Below are positions 29,919 to 40,920 of a DNA stretch of 64,000 nt, one piece after another. Location: positions 62,001 to 126,000 of the forward strand of contig KV908575.1 of the NCBI GenBank assembly GCA_002005505.1, read 5' to 3'. Positions within the stretch are counted from its first letter, which is position 1, and every line of letters starts with the position of its first letter. The notes below the pieces were generated by a model that searched no databases, was not told the DNA's origin, and saw only the letters and a program-made list of their open reading frames with translations. Source of the DNA: Botryococcus braunii (Eukaryota > Chlorophyta > Trebouxiophyceae). Position numbers and translations under genes: made by a program.

Positions 29919-30111
29919 TTATGAACCTTTCGATATATTTTTCAACACTTTCATGGCCTTGATAGACATGATCAAGCTTTTGGCGTGCGGCATAACAAGG
30001 TCGGTTGAGTCATAGCGGTTCCCATAAAAGTCTTGAACTCCTCCCAAGTTGCTTCCATTTGATCCCCTTCCCGTTCCTTCCTTTTTAAGTGAGTTCCCCA
30101 CACCTTTGTAG
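29919..30111 (-). pseudogene. Element B gag, middle fragment between D and E
   Basis: The minus strand encodes the stretch equivalent to TKVWGTYLKRKERE ... FKNFMGNRYDSTDLVM ... ESVERYIERF of element E gag, with a small frameshift around the NRYDSTDL segment. It is bounded by E on its upstream side (TSD 30112-30116) and D on its downstream side. Confidence 0.82.
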
Positions 30112-30116
30112 GTCGC

Positions 30117-30574
30117 TGTAGTGAGGTGCCGCGTCAGCGCGACGCGTCTCACGTAGGATGTGCGCGTAGTTCATGTTTCTTCGTGCCCTTTGGGATACGA
30201 GTAGATCTCGTTGTCCTTGTGTGTAGGAAAATGACTGTAATATCCTAGTGGGTCTCCTCTCGTCATCCATATCGTTATGCTCGCGAGAGCATCTCGTAGA
30301 GGGACGACGTAGCCGGATCCGCGCATAGGTGGACTAGGAACTCGGGTGGTTATCATTGTCTTTGGGTTTGCTGCTACGAGTGAGACATATGTGCATATAG
30401 CATTCTCTATATTGTTCATTATATATTGTTCTTTGGAGACTCGGACGACCTGCGTGAGGAGGGCTGCGAACTTGTAACGGATTGGAACTTCAATTTCTAC
30501 CTTCGGTGTCACCCTTGCCTGAAACCCTTGCTTAGCTTGTTATAAATCTTAGTTACACGTCTCACTTCGTTAAA
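30117..30574 (+). repeat. Element E 5' LTR
   Basis: Starts TGTAGTGAGG, ends CTTCGTTAAA, and is followed by TTGGTATCGGCGAGGCGG (primer site at 30576). It differs from the 3' LTR by an 8-base indel near 30388 and a few substitutions. Confidence 0.92.
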
Positions 30575-30575
30575 T

Positions 30576-30593
30576 TGGTATCGGCGAGGCGGT
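30576..30593 (+). promoter_or_regulatory. Primer binding site of element E
   Basis: TGGTATCGGCGAGGCGG, the same initiator tRNA-Met 3'-end type as B and D. Confidence 0.8.
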
Positions 30594-30653
30594 TAGAGCC
30601 TCGAACTGAAGGGAGACGTAGGGAAGGTTGTAATTGCATTGTTCCATTGCAAC

Positions 30654-32128
30654 ATGATGGCGGTTAAACGGAAAGGAAGCAAGTACTCCGGTCTCCCTCT
30701 TAAAGAAAAAGAGATTTTGGAAGGTTTGTAAAAGGAAGGTATTGAAGTCGATGATCTTTTGGAAGACGAGTCCGAAACGGAATTGCTGTAGCATTTCCTA
30801 GGGTATAATGCACTAGTATGGTCCTTGGCATTGCTCATTGACTTGCCATGTGATCTGGGTTCGCAGTACAACCTCGCTCAGGTAGTTCGCTCGGTTGCCC
30901 GACTACGCGTCTGAGGCAGTACAGTATAATTCAACCCACCTGGTTTAAGAGTGGGCTTGCGAATCAATCATGTAACACTCTTGGTTGCACACCACGAACG
31001 TCTCACTGTCTCATAAAAACCTCTTCCGCTTAGTTAACGCTACAATTGCAATTGGCCCCATCGCCCAAACCGATCACACCCAAAACGAAACCCAAACCCA
31101 CTCCTTTGAAGACACCCTTGAAGAAAAATAAGACTAAATCCCTAATTCTACGGTTATTGAAGCGGATTGAGGCCTTGGAGGGAGAACGAGCATCCAAGCG
31201 GACGTCATCCACCACTAACGTCGTGCGTGTGCCTACACCAGCCATGTTTACAGGAAAAAGAGGAAGCTTCCAATTCTTTGCTAGTAAGGTGGAATCATAT
31301 GTGAACGTTTCAAATGTGTCAAGGGACAAGTGGGTGGCAGTCGCGCTGCAATGTATGGAGGAGCGACCTACAAAGGTTTGGGGGACATACCTCAAAAGGA
31401 AGGAAAGGGAAGGAGGTCAAACACAGCCAACATGGGAAGACTTTAAAAATTTTATGGGAAATCGATACGACTCTACAGATTTGGTTATGGCTGCCCGGCA
31501 AAAATTAGACCATGTTTATCAAGGGCAAGAAAGCGTTGAAAGATACATAGAAAGGTTTATTTCCTTGTTGAGTGATGTAGAAACCGAATATGACATCTGC
31601 GAAAATGATAAAATACATATGTTCCTCAAAGGCCTGAATGCTCCTATTAGAGTTGCTTGCACAGTTAACCCTCAACCTGGTGTCAGGTTCACAAGCCTCG
31701 ACTCATTGTGCACTTATGTGGTGCAATATGAAAGCAACTAAAAATCAGGGGGGATGCTGAGGGGACAGGAAGGAAGGAAGGTTCTCAACGTTGTGAAGAG
31801 GACTCCAACAAGCACGCCGGCATACTTTCCGGGATTCACCCAGGGGCCTGTGCTTGGAGCCGTCGGACACAACGTTGGTGGGAAGTTAGATTCTCGGACA
31901 AGCGTCCCCTCCGAGCGCCAGTGTTATTTCTGCAAAAACTTTGGTCACGAGCAATGGCAATGTCAGGCCAAGCGGGACTACTTGCAAAGGAAGAGCAGGC
32001 GCGACAGTCAATTGCCCCCACCTCCTCCTTTCCCCTCTAATCAAGCTCGAGGTGGGCAGTGGAAGGGCCGTGGTGGCCGGGGAGCACATTGGAAGGGAAA
32101 AGGGCCGGGGCATAATCCTCAAAAGTAA
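30654..32128 (+). pseudogene. Element E gag, interrupted by a solo LTR
   Basis: Starts at ATG 30654 or 30657 (AVKRKGSKYSG, matching B gag). A TAA near 30729 replaces a Glu codon. The solo D LTR (30787-31044) splits the frame after DESETEL. It resumes with a Lys/Pro-rich region, the core (MFTGKRGSFQFFASKVESY, WVAVALQCMEERP, FKNFMGNRYDSTDLVM), then a second stop at 31739-31741 where B has Leu. The zinc knuckle CYFCKNFGHEQWQC and Gly/Arg tail follow, ending TAA 32126-32128. Non-functional. Confidence 0.9.
30787..31044 (+). repeat. Solo D-type LTR in E gag
   Basis: 258 bp, matches the D LTR with a few small deletions, flanked by perfect TSD ATTGC (30782-30786, 31045-31049). A D-family element inserted here and then lost its interior by LTR-LTR recombination. 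Confidence 0.93.
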
Positions 32129-32139
32129 ATTCTGAAGCC

Positions 32140-34118
32140 ATGGATGCCACTTGCTTGCATGTTTTGCACTCTCTTGTGGCCTAACCTTGTGGTGTTAGGA
32201 AGGCTGAATCTGAGATTTCCAAGTTTTTATGGGAACAAAGGTGCAACCCGTCCCTCACTTGTTGTTTCATTGTGGGAAGGAAAACTTGGAAAAGTAAGAG
32301 TCTCTATGCTCACCGTATGCAAGGAAGGATTGTGGAAGTGTGTTCAGGAAGGAAGGGACAGGCGGTGGACATGAATGGTCAAACTATTGTATACCCATTC
32401 TCTTTTGTATGTTGTGTGGTTCCCCCAAGACCCACACTCACCATGGGAAGTGTTACTACTGACTCTCCGCTAGCTATGACCTTTCCGGCGAATGTTAAGG
32501 GGAAAATCCTTTCAGTGTTGTTTGATAGTGGGGCATCTCATTCGTTTATTAAAAGTGATACTTTGCAAGGGCTAGGGGTGCGATACAAACCCGCATGCAT
32601 ATCCGTGACTCTTGCTGATGGAAGTGTGTCCGATACGAAAGGAACGGTAGATGTGTCGTTTACACTCAAGCCTGGTATAACTTCCCGTCACAACTTCATT
32701 GTAAGCCCTGCCATGATTGATGGGGTAGACATGATTTTGGGGCAGGACTGGATGGAAGAAAGAGGAGTCTCAATTGATTTTTGTGTAAAGGCTGCTCAAT
32801 TTAGACATAATGGGAAGTGGGTCACCCTAAAACACGCAAATTCATCGTTGCCAGTGGGGCCAAAACTTGTTTGGGGTTTACAAGCACAAGAGAGGAAGGA
32901 AGGAAGGAAGGATAGGAATGGAAAAGGATGGAAGGGTCAAGATATTTGGAAGGTTTGTTTGTATACTGTGCTTGTGAATGAGCAGGCTGAACTGGTGGAC
33001 ATCACCGGGGAGGACGCCTCAAGTGAGGCCGACCTGGCGGACACCGACAAATCTATGGACGACACCCCCGTCGTCACAAAACCCCCCAGTAGTACCGGTA
33101 TGACTTTCACTCATCAAATAAATGACATGTTGGAAGGCAAGCCACAGGCCCTGAAAGACTTGTTACTTGCAAATGAGGACTTGTTTGCAAAACAACTCCC
33201 GGGGTTACCCCCGGAGCGGGAAGTGTTTCACACAATAAATTTGGAAGAAGGACATCGGCCCCCCAATAGGCCCGCGTACCGTCTTGCTCCAAGTGAGCTT
33301 GCGGAATGCGAAAAAACGGTTGATGAGTTGTTAAAATTGGGATTGATCAGGCCAAGTTGCTCACCATTTGCATCACCTGTTTTGTTTGTTAGAAAGAAGG
33401 ATGGAAGTTTGCGTATGGTAATAGACTACCGTCCCCTGAATAAAATTACCATCTCGGATAGGTACCCTCTCCCCAGAATTGACGATCTGTTGGATAGGCT
33501 TAAGGGAGCCAAGGTGTTTTCGAGCTTGGACTTGTTGTCTGGGTACCATCAAGTGCGACTTCGCAAGGAGGATGTGCCTAAAACTGCCTTCAGGACCCCT
33601 TTTGGCTTGTACGAATTTCTTGTACTTCCCTTTGGTTTGACCAACGCGCCCGCGACATTTCAACGGCTTATGAATGAGGTTTTTCACGACTTTATAAGGG
33701 AAGGCTTTGTGGTTGTATACTTGGATGATGTGCTCATTTATAGCAAAACGGAAGAGGAACACCTTCTGCAGTTGGACAGAGTTTTCACCCGTCTACGCGA
33801 ACATCAACTCCTGGCAAAACTTGTCAAATGCTCTTTCTTTGAGAAACAATTGAAATACTTGGGACACATCATTGGGGAAAATGGGTTGGAAGTGGATATG
33901 GATAAAGTCAAGGAGGTGCAGGAGTGGCCTACGCCCACAAACGTAACGGAAGTTAGGAGGTTTCTTGGGTTGTCTAATTACTTTCGAAAGTTTATTCAGA
34001 ACTACAGTATCCTGGCAACCCCATTGACAGCTCTCTCTGGGGCAAAAGCACCTTGGAAGTGGGGACAGGAACAACAGGAAGCATTTGACAACATAAAGGA
34101 AGCTTTGGTAAGTGCCCC
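32140..34118 (+). pseudogene. Element E pol, first part: protease and RT
   Basis: ATG 32140 (MDATCLH, as in B), then a deletion near 32175 that removes about 40 bases relative to B and shifts the frame. From 32272 the frame is open: protease LFDSGASHSFIKS (32521), RT VIDYRPLNKIT, LPFGLTNAPATFQ, VVYLDDVLIYSK (33718), WKWGQEQQEAF. It is cut after EALVSAP by a solo B-type LTR and resumes at 34613. Confidence 0.9.
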
Positions 34119-34607
34119 TGTAGTGAGGTGACGCGTGCGGTGCCGCGTCTGCGTACCTCATGCGGCTCGCCTTTCGAATTATGTGCAGGTCTTTCGAATT
34201 ACGTGCACGCCTGCATGTGTGCGCATGTGTCTTCACGCACGTCGTACTACGAGAAGCTTCACAATATAGGATGTTCATGAAATGTCCAAAAGGATGCCCT
34301 CTCGTCATCCTTCTCGTGGTGCTCGCGAGAGCATCACATAGAAGGGCGATGTAGCCGGGTTCACCACAAGTTGGACTCACACTTCGAGAGACACACTTAT
34401 CTTTGGGGCCTGGATATATCTGTTGCATATTATATTGTATTGGCGTTGGCCATATTGTTTATTGGAGACTCGGAATCGCCTGCGTGAGGAGGAGCTGCGT
34501 ATTGTAAGAGGAATCGGCGTCACGTTTACTGTCTCGCGGTGTCACCCCTTCCTTAAACCCTAGTATCTCTTATTATTAAACTTGCATACACGTCTCCCTT
34601 TGTTTCA
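34119..34607 (+). repeat. Solo B-type LTR in E pol, plus orientation
   Basis: 489 bp, matches the two B LTRs, flanked by TSD GCCCC (34114-34118, 34608-34612). Since E itself lies inside B, a B-family member was still moving after E had inserted. Confidence 0.94.
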
Positions 34608-34612
34608 GCCCC

Positions 34613-36033
34613 TATCTTAACACTCCCGGACTTACGTCGGCCATTTAAGGTAGTGTGCGATGCATGCGATTACGGCGTGGGAGCTGTGCTATTTCAAGAT
34701 GGGAAGGTTTGTGCGTATTTCAGTAAAAAGTTGGGAGCAAGCGAGAGGAACTACAGTGCCACGGAACGGGAGTTATTGGCTGTAGTGTATGCTCTCACGG
34801 AATGGAGATGTTATTTGTTAGGTAAGCCAGTAACGGTGGTGACGGATCACAAGTGCAACACCTTCTTGGGTCAACAGGTGGGGCTTAGTCCTCGGAGGGC
34901 TCGGTGGGCCGAGCGCCTGCAGGAGTTTGAGATTGAATGGGTATGGGAACCGGGCAAGACCAACATTGCGGATCCGCTCTCCAGGTGTCACTTCACTCAA
35001 CACCCTGGACCTGGGGGGAGGGACAATGGGGCTGCTGTGGCCGGGGCTGCCCTCCGGCGCAAGCGTCGGCGCACCAGTCCGGACTCCCTCACCCCCTCCA
35101 GCCGGGATGTCGAGGGTACCCTCACAGCTCGGGTCCGCAAGGTCCCCAAGGTCACGCTCCCGGGGCCCGCTCACGAGACCCCAAGCTCCCTCGGCACGAT
35201 GGAGCAAATCGGGTTGGCCAGCCCGAGTGAGCTTACCCGCGAGACCGATGGGTACGAATCCCTACTTGGCAAACTTGAGAAGGCTTACACATACGATCCG
35301 TGGTTGGCAGCGCGTGCGAATAGAAGGAAGGTTAGTCTAAAGGGAGGCTTTTGGGAGAGGAATGGACGGAAATATGTTCCTGCATTGTTTGAGGAAAGGA
35401 AAGATGGGGAACTTGTCGTGGAGAACCTACGACGTGGAATTTTGGAAGCTTTACATGATCCACCTCATGTTGGTCACCCTGGAGTAACTCGCATGTACGA
35501 GCTTGTCACAAGGGAATGGTATTGGCCGGGAATGTATGAGGATGTCAAAGCCTATGTTGCTCATTGTGACTCTTGTCAACGAGTCAAGGCTCGGAATACT
35601 TTGCCTGCTGGTCTTCTTCACCCCTTACAAATACCAGCAAGGAAGTGGCAAAGTGTGTCTATGGACTTTATTACTAACCTCCCAAAGACCCCAAGTGGAC
35701 ATGATGCGATTTGGGTTGTCGTGGATAGGCTTAGCAAGTGTGCCCATTTTGATGCTACAACAATGAATGCTGATGCTTATACTCTAGCACAATTGTTAAG
35801 GACATGGGTGTGGATGTATCGTGGATCCCGGGTGTGGTGGCATTGTGGATCACAAGCCACTCACTGGCGAACGCGGCCGCACTCTGGACGATCCGAACGA
35901 GCCAAATGAGGATAGCTGGAAATAACTTGCACAGGTCACGCGTTGTTGCCACAAGAAAGTGGAAGAATACAGAGAGAGTCACGGGCTCCCGCCATTGCCT
36001 CCCAAGGGCACGACTCCTAGGGTCCACCCTTAG
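34613..36033 (+). pseudogene. Element E pol, second part: RNase H, truncated integrase, chromodomain tail
   Basis: RNase H (CDACDYGVGAVLF, ATERELLAVVYAL, VVTDHKC), integrase zinc HVGHPGVTRMYELV and CDSCQRVKA, first core D in SMDFITNLP. After LLRTWVWMY (about 35815) the sequence jumps to the end of the chromodomain region (GGIVDHKPL in a shifted frame) and a tail ending at TAG 36031-36033. The second and third catalytic residues are therefore missing. The breakpoint differs from that in B, so the two deletions arose separately. Confidence 0.88.
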
Positions 36034-36588
36034 GGTCCCGTCGACCGGTTGGCCCTCCTTGGAGGGGTCTCTCTGTATGGCCATATGGACTTTGGATAGG
36101 CTAGTGTAAGGCTGCCTTACCCGGTAGGGTTGACCATGGGTCCCTTACCTGGATAGATTTTTGTGCACATTAGGTGTATGGCCTTTTCACTTCACTACCA
36201 CACCTGATCATTATGGTGCAATACTGGCGTAATAATGGACTATATGTGGAAATTGGACTCCCCTTGGACTCTGGACTTTTGGACATCTGGACTTTTAGCT
36301 CTGCCCTTGTGTCTCATTTTGGCTGTTCATCATGTGGACTTTCGTTTTTCTTTCAGTGTTTTGTCTTTTGTTCTGTTAGTCATGCCTGATCCTTGTTCTT
36401 ATTGCATTATGGTGGGGACCCCGATACGCAGCATTCGGCTGGGGTCTGGCAACACGGGAGGCGGGTTGCCCGTAGGTCAAAGTCTGAGTCTCCGCATGTT
36501 GGAAGGTCTTGTTCCTTTGTTTGTCTTGTCTGTTTGTTGTTGCGCTCTGCCTTCTGCGCGGGGACGCACAGGAATAAGGGGGGGAGTA
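36034..36588 (+). other. Element E 3' untranslated region and PPT
   Basis: Non-coding, homologous to the B 3' region. The polypurine tract AAGGGGGGGGAGTA is at about 36576-36588. Confidence 0.7.
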
Positions 36589-37038
36589 TGTAGTGAGGTG
36601 CCGCGTCAGCGCGACGCGTCTCACGTAGGATGTGCGCGTAGTTCATGTTTCTTCGTGCCCTTTGGGATACGAGTAGATCTCGTTGTCCTTGTGTGTAGGA
36701 AAATGACTGTAATATCCTAGTGGGTCTCCTCTCGTCATCCATATCGTTATGCTCGCGAGAGCATCTCGTAGAGGGACGACGTAGCCGGATCCGCGCATAG
36801 GTGGACTAGGAACTCGGGTGGTTATCATTGTCTTTGGGTTTGCTGCTACGAGTGAGACATCTAGCATTCTCTATATTGTTCATTATATATTGTTCTTTGG
36901 AGACTCGGACGACCTGCGTGAGGAGGGCTGCGAACTTGTAACGGATTGGAACTTCGATTTCTACCTTCGGTGTCACCCTTGCCTGAAACCCTTGCTTAGC
37001 TTGTTATAAATCGTAGTTACACGTCTCACTTCGTTAAA
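36589..37038 (+). repeat. Element E 3' LTR
   Basis: 450 bp, ends CTTCGTTAAA, followed by TSD GTCGC. Confidence 0.92.
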
Positions 37039-37043
37039 GTCGC

Positions 37044-37477
37044 TCCTCCATGCACTGGAGTGCGACTGCCACCCACTTGTCACGTGCCACATTCGAGATG
37101 TCAGCATAAGATTCTACTTTGCTAGCAAAGAACTGGAAACTCCCCCGTTTGCCCGTGAACATTGCGGGTGTAGGCACACGCACTACGTGATTTGAGGATG
37201 GCGTCCGCTTGGAAGCTCGTTGACCCTCCAAGGCCTCGATCCTTTTGAGTAGCTTAGCAATCAAAATTTGGGTTCTGTCTTTCTTCAAGGGTTTCTTCAT
37301 TGGTGCAAGCTTGGTTTTCCGTTTGGGTGTGGGTTTAGGCGGTGGAGCTGGTTCTGTTTCAAACTCCTCTTGCATGAGATCGTCCACTTCGACACCCTCC
37401 TTTTCAAGCCCTTCCAACAATTCCTTTTCCAACAAAGGGATACCAGCGTACTTGCTTCCTTTCCTGACGGACGCCAT
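37044..37477 (-). pseudogene. Element B gag, N-terminal part
   Basis: Minus-strand ATG at 37477 (MASVRKGSKYAG; the same start as E gag). A Lys/Pro-rich stretch with KKPLKKDRTQ is followed by LLKRIEALEG, which could coil, and the core start MFTGKRGSFQFFASKVESY, ending at ALQCMEER where E inserted. It continues at 30111. Confidence 0.88.
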
Positions 37478-37537
37478 ACTCGCAAGGGACAATCCGATGG
37501 CAACCTTCCTTACGTCTCCCTTCGAACCGAGGCTCTA

Positions 37538-37555
37538 ACCGCCTCGCCGATACCA
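37538..37555 (-). promoter_or_regulatory. Primer binding site of element B
   Basis: The minus strand reads TGGTATCGGCGAGGCGG two bases after the LTR end TTTCA. Confidence 0.82.
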
Positions 37556-37557
37556 AA

Positions 37558-38046
37558 TGAAACAAAGGGAGACGTGTATGCAAGTTTAATAATAAGAGAT
37601 ACTAGGGTTTAAGGAAGGGGTGACACCGCGAGACAGTAAACGTGACGCCGACTCCTCTTACAATACGCAGCTCCTCCTCACGCAGGCGATTCCGAGTCTC
37701 CAATAAACAATATGGCCAACGCCAATACAATATAATATGCAACAGATATATCCAGGCCCCAAAGATAAGTGTGTCTCTCGAAGTGTGAGTCCAACTTGTG
37801 GTGAACCCGGCTACATCGCCCTTCTATGTGATGCTCTCGCGAGCACCACGAGAAGGATGACGAGAGGGCATCCTTTTGGACATTTCATGAACATCCTATA
37901 TTGTGAAGCTTCTCGTAGTACGACGTGCGTGAAGACACATGCGCACACATGCAGGCGTGCACGTAATTCGAAAGACCTGCACATAATTCGAAAGGCGAGC
38001 CGCATGAGGTACGCAGACGCGGCACCGCACGCGTCACCTCACTACA
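37558..38046 (-). repeat. Element B 5' LTR
   Basis: 489 bp, paired with 11304-11792. TSD GAGTT follows at 38047-38051. Confidence 0.94.
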
Positions 38047-38051
38047 GAGTT

Positions 38052-40569
38052 TCATCCCTTTTACCATTTTTCCCTTCATCATTCTCACCATATAGGCTGG
38101 AGACAAGTGTCCCAGCCTCTGGTGCCACAGGTCTGCATCCCTGTGAATCACCTGAACGTTGCATGCCTCCACAAATTTAGTCTCAGGATGAAAAGAGACA
38201 TGTTTGTCTGGTAGAGCTAAGTCCACCAGCCACTGATAAGGGAAAGCATGCTCAGCATTGCCTAAGTGGTACCCATTGGAATCTGTGAGATATTAATCAA
38301 TACCAATGATGTTGACATTGATACCATCTAAATATGCCTTGCCCACAGATAGGAGGTATTTCTTGCTAGTGGGAACATGCTTGACATTTTGCAGGAACAA
38401 GGAACTGCCAAACTCGAGGAACACTTGCATGGTGCCTTCACCTATAATTTCCTCTGACTTGCCATTTGCCACAATTAACCGTTGTGGCACATCAAATTTG
38501 ACATAATCTGTCATGTTATCACTTGAAGGGGAAATGTGGTCAATTGAACCTGAATCTATAAGCCAACTTGGTCAGGAGGGTTGAGAGATTATTGTATCCC
38601 TCTGAACACAGTTGGTTTGTGCTCTCCTCTCCTGAGCTGCAAGCTTAGGGCACGTTGTCTTGGTGTGTCCTGGATTCCTGCAGTATTGACATATTAATAC
38701 AGGCCTACCCTGCTGTTGAAACGCAGGTTGTCCTGCCCCAGAAATTTCATGGTTAGTATTTTGAGGCACTTGTGCCTGGTGAGCACCTGAACCAGCCCCA
38801 CCTTAACCACCCTGCCTGCCTGCAGGCTGACCACCCCCCACCTTGGTTCCTATAAGGTTTGGGATTTGAGGTGTTTGGAGCATTATATGGCTTCTTAGCT
38901 TGAAGGTCCATATATGTTAAGTCTAACACATGCTGAAGCTGGTGTACATTTGGGAAGTTGTTGCACACAGACACTGTAAACGCCTATCTGCCTCATTCTC
39001 TTCACTCAGGCCTTCAATAATCATGGAGCACTGGCATACCTCAGAACACTGCTCTCCTAGTGATTTGAGGTTATTTGCGATTTAAATTGCTCTCAAAACA
39101 TAATCTGATGGTTTTTCACCTCGTTTCATTTGGAAATGCTTTTGCTCCCTGTGGAGGCTCATCAGCCTAGCTGCTGCTCTAGCGTTAAACACCTGCAGCA
39201 GCTTGTTCCACATTTGGTAAGAGCTTGTCAAGTCAGTAATCTGAACAGAGTATTGCTCAGTACATGCTTGAGTAATAATGATCTGAGCCTTGAAATCATC
39301 ATAGGCTCCTTGATAATCATCATGAACACAGTAGTTGACATTCATTTCCCACGGCATGGCATACACTTGCTTTGTCCATGTCAACCAATTGGTATCATTT
39401 AACTTGACTAACTCAATCTTCGGAGTTAACTTCTGATGAGAAGAGAAAGAAGGACCAGTAGTTGGATTTATGGTGGGCAGACCAGGAATACCAGCATTTG
39501 GAAATTGACCTTGCCCAGCACTTTGTGGTGGCCCCTAACTGAAAGGAGGACCACCCCAACCACCACCACCTGGTCCACCAGGACCGCCTGGACCACCAGG
39601 ACCGCCTGGTCCTCCAGGACCACCCCCACCAAAGCCACCAGGAACATTCCCACCAGAGCCAGGATAAACAGGATATTGTGGGTAGTTGCCTGTGTTTGGT
39701 GGAGGATGCCAAGTCGAGCTTGCTCCTCCAGGGGGACCCCCACTATATGGTGGCCCACCACCAGGAGGGCCACTATCTGCACTGTATGGGTGGCCACCAC
39801 CAGGAGGGCCTCCAGCTGGGATTGCAGAGGCTGACGTTGACACTCCATACGTGGATGGTACCTGCACACTAGCTGGCTGAACCAACGAGGGGTTAGAAAT
39901 GTGGCTCAGAGTTGAAGCAGGTAGTGTAATTGGGATCATGCCCTCAGTAGCTAGTGGAACGTACACAGTTGTTGTCTGTGAGCTAGCTACAGTTGCTGCT
40001 GAAGTGTTTATACCACTAGCTGTCACAGGGACAGTGGTTGGATGAATTGTCACAGCAGGATGTTGCGAAATAGGGACTTGCAAAGGACCACTAGATAGTG
40101 TCCTTGACCCTGAAACTGCAGACTGTGGAGGTCTGCGTACAACCCTTGGAGCACTTGAAACAGGTACAGGATTAATCCTGACAGCTCTCCTAGTGCTACT
40201 AGGATCTAAAGGCAAATTTGGGTGCGTACCACCAGGAGGAGGGATGCCTGAGCTGACAGCATGAGCAGGTAAAGCTAGAGGTTGGCCAGCAGGATTAGCA
40301 AGAAGAGAATCAGAGTGATCATAATCCCCGTACAGAAACTCGTCACTTACCTCTCCTGCATGGCGCCTCTCAGCCTCGCTGTCCTTTGTTTCGCTACTGG
40401 CACCTGCGCCTGCACTGGTACTGTAGCCCCTTGAGCCTCTCTGTGTTGAATAGGAATGTTCAAAACTCTCGTTGTTATAACTGGTTGAGGGATCATCCTC
40501 AATCTCAATAGGTACATTATATGAATCATCAACAGTAGCATAGGGTGGCACAGTATACGTGCCACTCAT
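38052..40569 (-). pseudogene. Copia A gag, protease and GAG-pre-integrase
   Basis: Minus-strand ATG 40569. The N-terminal 340 residues are Ser/Pro/Gly-rich and end in collagen-like GPGGPGG repeats. After an in-frame TAG (39535-39537) the copia gag core follows (VKLNDTNWLTWTKQV, YQMWNKLLQVF, MKRGEKPSDYV), with a second stop at 39082-39084 and frameshifts near 38975-38815. Then the zinc knuckle CQYCRNPGHTKTTC (about 38690), protease around IDSGSIDH (about 38560), and GAG-pre-integrase DADLWHQRLGHLSPAYM (about 38110). The reading is then cut by element B and continues at 11298. The long low-complexity N-terminal extension is unusual for a copia gag. Confidence 0.88.
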
Positions 40570-40899
40570 TGCATAAAGGTAATGTAGACAGCAACAGCTT
40601 TATCAAGTAGAACTCTTCCAGCGACCACCCCAGCCTTCCCAAGGGAAAGCTGCCACAACCAATAACCAACTTCTCTCCCACTGCCTTAGCCACAGGGGCT
40701 TAGACAATCGAGAAGTCCAACCAGAGTTACCCACCAGGAGGATACAAGAGTCCTTCTACCTAGCACAGTGGTCTGCGTAGACCCTGTGCAGGCTTAGGTG
40801 CTCTTGTATCTTCAAAAGAGTGTTATAAAGAAACGTAGATAGCCACGAGGCTTCTTCACGTGTACAGATCCCGAGCGTCGGGAGACGATAATACCATTA

Positions 40900-40920
40900 G
40901 CGACTGAATCGCCGATACCA
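40900..40920 (-). promoter_or_regulatory. Primer binding site of copia A
   Basis: The minus strand reads TGGTATCGGCGATTCAG directly after the LTR, so A uses the 3' end of initiator tRNA-Met, unlike copia C, F1 and F2. Confidence 0.8.

Larger units (their letters stand above)
30117..37038 (+). mobile_element. Gypsy element E, plus strand, nested in B gag
   Basis: LTRs 30117-30574 (458 bp) and 36589-37038 (450 bp), TSD GTCGC (30112-30116, 37039-37043). Its proteins are close relatives of B, but the LTR is a different subfamily (TGTAGTGAGGTGCCGCGTCAGC). It contains two later solo LTRs, one D-type and one B-type. Gag and pol are broken and integrase is internally deleted. Confidence 0.93.
11304..38046 (-). 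mobile_element. Gypsy (chromovirus-type) element B, minus strand, hit by C, D and E
   Basis: Two 489-bp LTRs (11304-11792, 37558-38046) begin TGTAGTGAGG and end TTTCA on the minus strand, with perfect TSD GAGTT (11299-11303, 38047-38051). It lies in copia A between the GAG-pre-integrase and integrase regions. Gag is in four pieces and pol in two, because C (15923-22934), D (23585-29918) and E (30117-37038) landed inside it. Joining the remaining parts gives about 6.5 kb. The integrase lacks its third catalytic region (see pol), so this copy was probably already defective. Confidence 0.94.

Noticed and set aside
23580..29923. Perfect 5-bp TSD for chromovirus D
   Set aside because: The flanks are TTACA and TTATG. 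The element ends are clear, but the TSD is imperfect, so it is reported as such and not as perfect.
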